This document shows positions 31,224 to 32,757 of a stretch of 32,757 nucleotides of DNA, piece by piece. The position numbers and the translations under genes are program-made. Every line of letters starts with the position of its first letter. Position 1 is the first letter of the stretch. The DNA comes from Candidatus Parcubacteria bacterium (GTDB lineage Bacteria > Patescibacteriota > Minisyncoccia > Phycocordibacterales > Zambryskibacteraceae). Below the pieces are notes generated by a model that did not search any database, was not told where the DNA came from, and was given only the letters and a program-made list of their open reading frames with translations. The DNA lies in contig JAIFWO010000005.1 of NCBI GenBank assembly GCA_019661895.1, positions 1 to 32,757 on the forward strand, written 5' to 3'.

Positions 31224-31860
31224 GGCGCTTTTTCTTCCATTCCTCGATCTTTTTATGATCCCCGCCCAGAAGCACTTTGGGCACACGATACTTCTTACCC
31301 TTATATTCAAAGACCTCCGGACGGGTATATGAATCTCCTCCCACTCTCTTCTCTTCCAAGGAGTCGAAGTTGCCCAAGACCCCTTCGACCTGCCTCGACA
31401 TGACATCAATGAGGATCATGGCTGGCAACTCTCCTCCTGTAAGTACGAACGGACCTATAGAAACTTCCTCCATCTTAAATATTTTCTTCACTCTTGCATC
31501 AATACCCTCATAGCGGCCTGAAACGATAATCACATCGCTAAACTTCTTAGCCGTTTTCGCCGCGTATTCGTTGGTAAATTGCTTACCACTTGGCGAGAGT
31601 AGAATTATTTTATATTTCTTATTTTTTATTTTCTTTATTGCTCCATCAATAGCTTTAGCTACAGGCTCGGCTTGGATGACCATGCCAGGTCCGCCGGCGT
31701 AGGGTGGACGGTCAATACGCTTCCATTTATCTTTAGTAAAATCGCGAGGATTATAGAAGCTCACTTTGATCTTCTTATCTTCAATAGCCCGCTTCAAGAT
31801 CGACTCGCCGAGGTAGGAGTCGAAGGCTTTTGGGAAAAGGGTGACGATATGGAAATGCAT
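31213..31860 (-). CDS. trmD: tRNA (guanine-37-N1) methyltransferase TrmD
   Basis: A protein of about 215 residues that methylates G37 of tRNAs using SAM. The start MHFHIVTLFPKAFDSYLGESI is the TrmD N-terminus; the trefoil-knot SAM site is LLSPSGKQF, SGRYEGIDARV and SIGPFVLTGGELPAMILIDVMSRQVEGVLG; the C-terminal YTRPEVF...GDHKKIEEWKKKRR is present. It is slightly shorter than the usual 230-250. GTG at 31866 is in frame but ATG at 31860 fits. TTGTCA-17-TAGTTT with six bases before ATG predicts a leaderless message. Confidence 0.94.
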   Translation of the reverse strand: MHFHIVTLFPKAFDSYLGESILKRAIEDKKIKVSFYNPRDFTKDKWKRIDRPPYAGGPGMVIQAEPVAKAIDGAIKKIKNKKYKIILLSPSGKQFTNEYAAKTAKKFSDVIIVSGRYEGIDARVKKIFKMEEVSIGPFVLTGGELPAMILIDVMSRQVEGVLGNFDSLEEKRVGGDSYTRPEVFEYKGKKYRVPKVLLGGDHKKIEEWKKKRREK

Positions 31861-31866
31861 AGACAC

Positions 31867-31895
31867 AAACTAGCACTAATTTCCCTACTTGACAA
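31867..31895 (-). promoter_or_regulatory. trmD promoter sharing its -35 with a divergent gene
   Basis: Minus-strand -35 TTGTCA (31890-31895), 17-nt spacer, -10 TAGTTT (31867-31872), then six bases and ATG. The plus-strand -35 TTGACA (31889-31894) of the 27-residue gene covers the same bases. Confidence 0.52.
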
Positions 31896-31916
31896 ATCTG
31901 TTCTATATGATATAAT
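31889..31916 (+). promoter_or_regulatory. Promoter of the 27-residue membrane miniprotein
   Basis: -35 TTGACA (31889-31894), 16-nt spacer, -10 TATAAT (31911-31916), both consensus. Leader of about 27 nt with AAGGAGG. Confidence 0.8.
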
Positions 31917-31949
31917 AGATACAGGCTCAAACCATCTCAAGGAGGCGGT

Positions 31950-32033
31950 ATGCCAGGGATCCTGCGGACACGCAATCTGGTACAAGCAATATTCTTTATC
32001 TGGATTGCTGCATGGCTGATCGGCTCGCTCTGA
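31950..32033 (+). CDS. 27-residue membrane miniprotein, unknown
   Basis: An ATG-started frame of 27 residues: MPGILRTRNLVQ, then a hydrophobic helix AIFFIWIAAWLIGSL to the C-terminus. AAGGAGG lies four bases before ATG, a fully consensus promoter precedes it and a strong hairpin follows the stop, so expression signals are as complete as for any gene here. A single-span small protein with a basic N-terminus would insert with its N-terminus inside. No family recognised. It stands between khpA and trmD on the opposite strand. An alternative is an sRNA; the codon-perfect hydrophobic frame argues for a protein. Confidence 0.72.
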   Translation: MPGILRTRNLVQAIFFIWIAAWLIGSL

Positions 32034-32037
32034 GAGA

Positions 32038-32069
32038 AATCGCCGACCCTTCCGGGCCGGCGATTCTTA
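32038..32069. terminator. Terminator of the miniprotein gene, possibly bidirectional
   Basis: AATCGCCG (32038-32045) and CGGCGATT (32058-32065) form an 8-bp stem with an inner CCC/GGG stem after one mismatch and loop TTCC, then CTTATT. On the minus strand TTTCTCTC follows, so khpA (ending 32087) may use it too. Confidence 0.72.
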
Positions 32070-32086
32070 TTAGCTATTTCTTATTC

Positions 32087-32419
32087 CTACTCTAAATTCA
32101 AATCCTCCATCGCTTCGTCAACAGTCTTCGAAGCGTTACTGGCGTAGGAGTCACGCGGAGGGCGAGGTGCGGCTCCGGCGGGTTCATTTATTTTAAGATT
32201 AACCCGAGCATTATTCTTCATCCCCACCACCCGCAATAGGATCCTTATCGCCTTGGCGGTATTGCCCTGGCGGCCAATGACCTTGCCCATATCGTCTGGG
32301 TGGACGTCGAGAGTCATAAGGACCCCCATCTCATCGACCGTCCGAGTGATCTTCACATCGCTCTGGTGTTCCACAAGCGCTTTTATAACAAATTCAAGGA
32401 ATGCGACATCATCAACCAT
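32087..32419 (-). CDS. khpA: KH-domain RNA-binding protein KhpA
   Basis: A 110-residue protein with one KH domain: the GxxG loop is G49-R50-Q51-G52 in MGKVIGRQGNTAKAIRILLR, preceded by MTLDVHPDD. KhpA-type proteins bind RNA as a dimer with KhpB/Jag and lie next to rpsP, as here. The last 30 residues (AGAAPRPPRDSYAS..., acidic end) are a flexible tail longer than usual. No ribosome binding site is visible before the ATG. It follows the S16 tail frame by 32 bases. Confidence 0.9.
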   Translation of the reverse strand: MVDDVAFLEFVIKALVEHQSDVKITRTVDEMGVLMTLDVHPDDMGKVIGRQGNTAKAIRILLRVVGMKNNARVNLKINEPAGAAPRPPRDSYASNASKTVDEAMEDLNLE

Positions 32420-32451
32420 GGTAGTTTACTTAAAGGAGTAACAGTAGGCAG

Positions 32452-32577
32452 TTATGCTGCTTCGCCCGTCTGGGCCTCGCTAGATTCTACCACGGATTCA
32501 TTTGCCTCTATCGGTGCCTCAGCAGCCAGTGCTTCTGCCTCAACAGGAGTTTCGACTGCTGGAGCCTCTTTCTTCAT
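32452..32577 (-). CDS. Ala/Glu-rich S16 tail frame, displaced by one base
   Basis: A 41-residue frame beginning MKKEAPAVETPVEAEALAAE and ending QTGEAA, of low complexity and strongly acidic. Comparable Ala/Glu/Pro-rich tails are normally fused to the C-terminus of S16 in Parcubacteria. Here the frame lies one base out of phase with rpsP: omitting the single T after the AAG of the last Lys would fuse the two. It could be a reinitiated small protein (ATG 7 bases after the rpsP stop), a natural frameshift or a sequence error. Confidence 0.5.
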   Translation of the reverse strand: MKKEAPAVETPVEAEALAAEAPIEANESVVESSEAQTGEAA

Positions 32578-32584
32578 TACCACT

Positions 32585-32757
32585 TTACTTAGGGAGGACA
32601 TTGATCTTCTTGGCATCAACGATCTTATGGGTGACAAGAAGGTTGTGGACAGTGCCGGTAAGGACAACGCCCTTGTCGAGCCAGTACTTGACGCGGTCGG
32701 TCTTAAGAAGGTCCACAGACTTGCGAGGATCATAGGAACCGAGGATTTCCTTGACCC
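32585..32757 (-). CDS. rpsP: Ribosomal protein S16, 3' part (window edge)
   Basis: The last 56 codons of rpsP: VKEILGSYDPRKSVDLLKTD, then VKYWLDKGVVLTGTVHNLLV, ending KKINVLPK. S16 helps assemble the 30S subunit. The 5' part is outside the window. The stop codon TAA at 32585-32587 ends the protein at VLPK, while an Ala/Glu-rich tail follows one base out of frame. It is cotranscribed with khpA. Confidence 0.9.
   Translation of the reverse strand, partial: VKEILGSYDPRKSVDLLKTDRVKYWLDKGVVLTGTVHNLLVTHKIVDAKKINVLPK

Noticed and set aside
31224-31409. N-terminal extension of CapA to 31409
   Set aside because: It lies within trmD in another frame and lacks CapA-like sequence; GTG at 31223 gives a normal signal anchor.
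1-32757. CRISPR array, transposase, integrase or prophage genes
   Set aside because: No regularly spaced repeats, no transposase or integrase motifs and no phage structural genes were seen on either strand.

Overview
The window looks like a chromosomal segment of a Patescibacteria/CPR bacterium, most likely Parcubacteria-like. This is inferred from compact housekeeping genes, a divergent TruB, a TypA GTPase, a ribosomal protein S16 with an Ala/Glu-rich tail sequence behind it, a KhpA gene next to rpsP, and many short membrane proteins without recognisable family. GC content appears close to 50 percent. No phage, transposase, CRISPR array or rRNA gene is visible. One tRNA gene, tRNA-Asn(GTT) with an encoded CCA, is present.

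Layout. Positions 1-7.0 kb hold accessory genes: a soluble PAS histidine kinase, two VOC-fold proteins, two anchored proteins, small proteins (one a 55-residue gene with a GTG start), a DUF2975 membrane protein paired with a small HTH regulator, a secreted protein, the tRNA, and a beta-propeller lipoprotein. Positions 7.1-14.5 kb hold an anchored protein, typA, a four-helix membrane protein, truB, another anchored protein, and the run hisS / DEDD exonuclease / PAP2 phosphatase / DsbA-like thioredoxin. Positions 14.7-19.4 kb hold a small soluble protein, a 985-residue UvrD helicase-nuclease fusion with a probable 4Fe-4S nuclease domain, and four consecutive small membrane-protein genes, nearly all with their own promoter and terminator. 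Positions 19.4-29.2 kb are one leftward unit, rpoB-rpoC-dnaG-rpoD: the RNA polymerase core, primase and primary sigma factor. Positions 29.2-32.8 kb hold two unknown genes, capA, trmD, a 27-residue membrane miniprotein on the opposite strand, khpA and the 3' part of rpsP.

Expression signals are unusually legible. TTGACA/TATAAT-type promoters recur. Several housekeeping genes (the 7099 gene, hisS, uvrD, trmD) have a -10 hexamer exactly six bases before ATG and no Shine-Dalgarno sequence, which predicts leaderless mRNAs. The small accessory genes instead have a 5' UTR with a strong GGAGG-type ribosome binding site and usually an intrinsic terminator overlapping or just after the stop codon. Convergent neighbours share these terminator hairpins, sometimes with overlapping coding ends.

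The most interesting points are: a short dispersed-repeat-like insertion inside the TypA G domain; the array of small membrane-protein cassettes plus the 27-residue one that splits the rpsP/trmD region; the fixed-spacing leaderless promoters; an rpoB leader hairpin that displays an SD-like loop; and an S16 tail displaced by one base from its gene.
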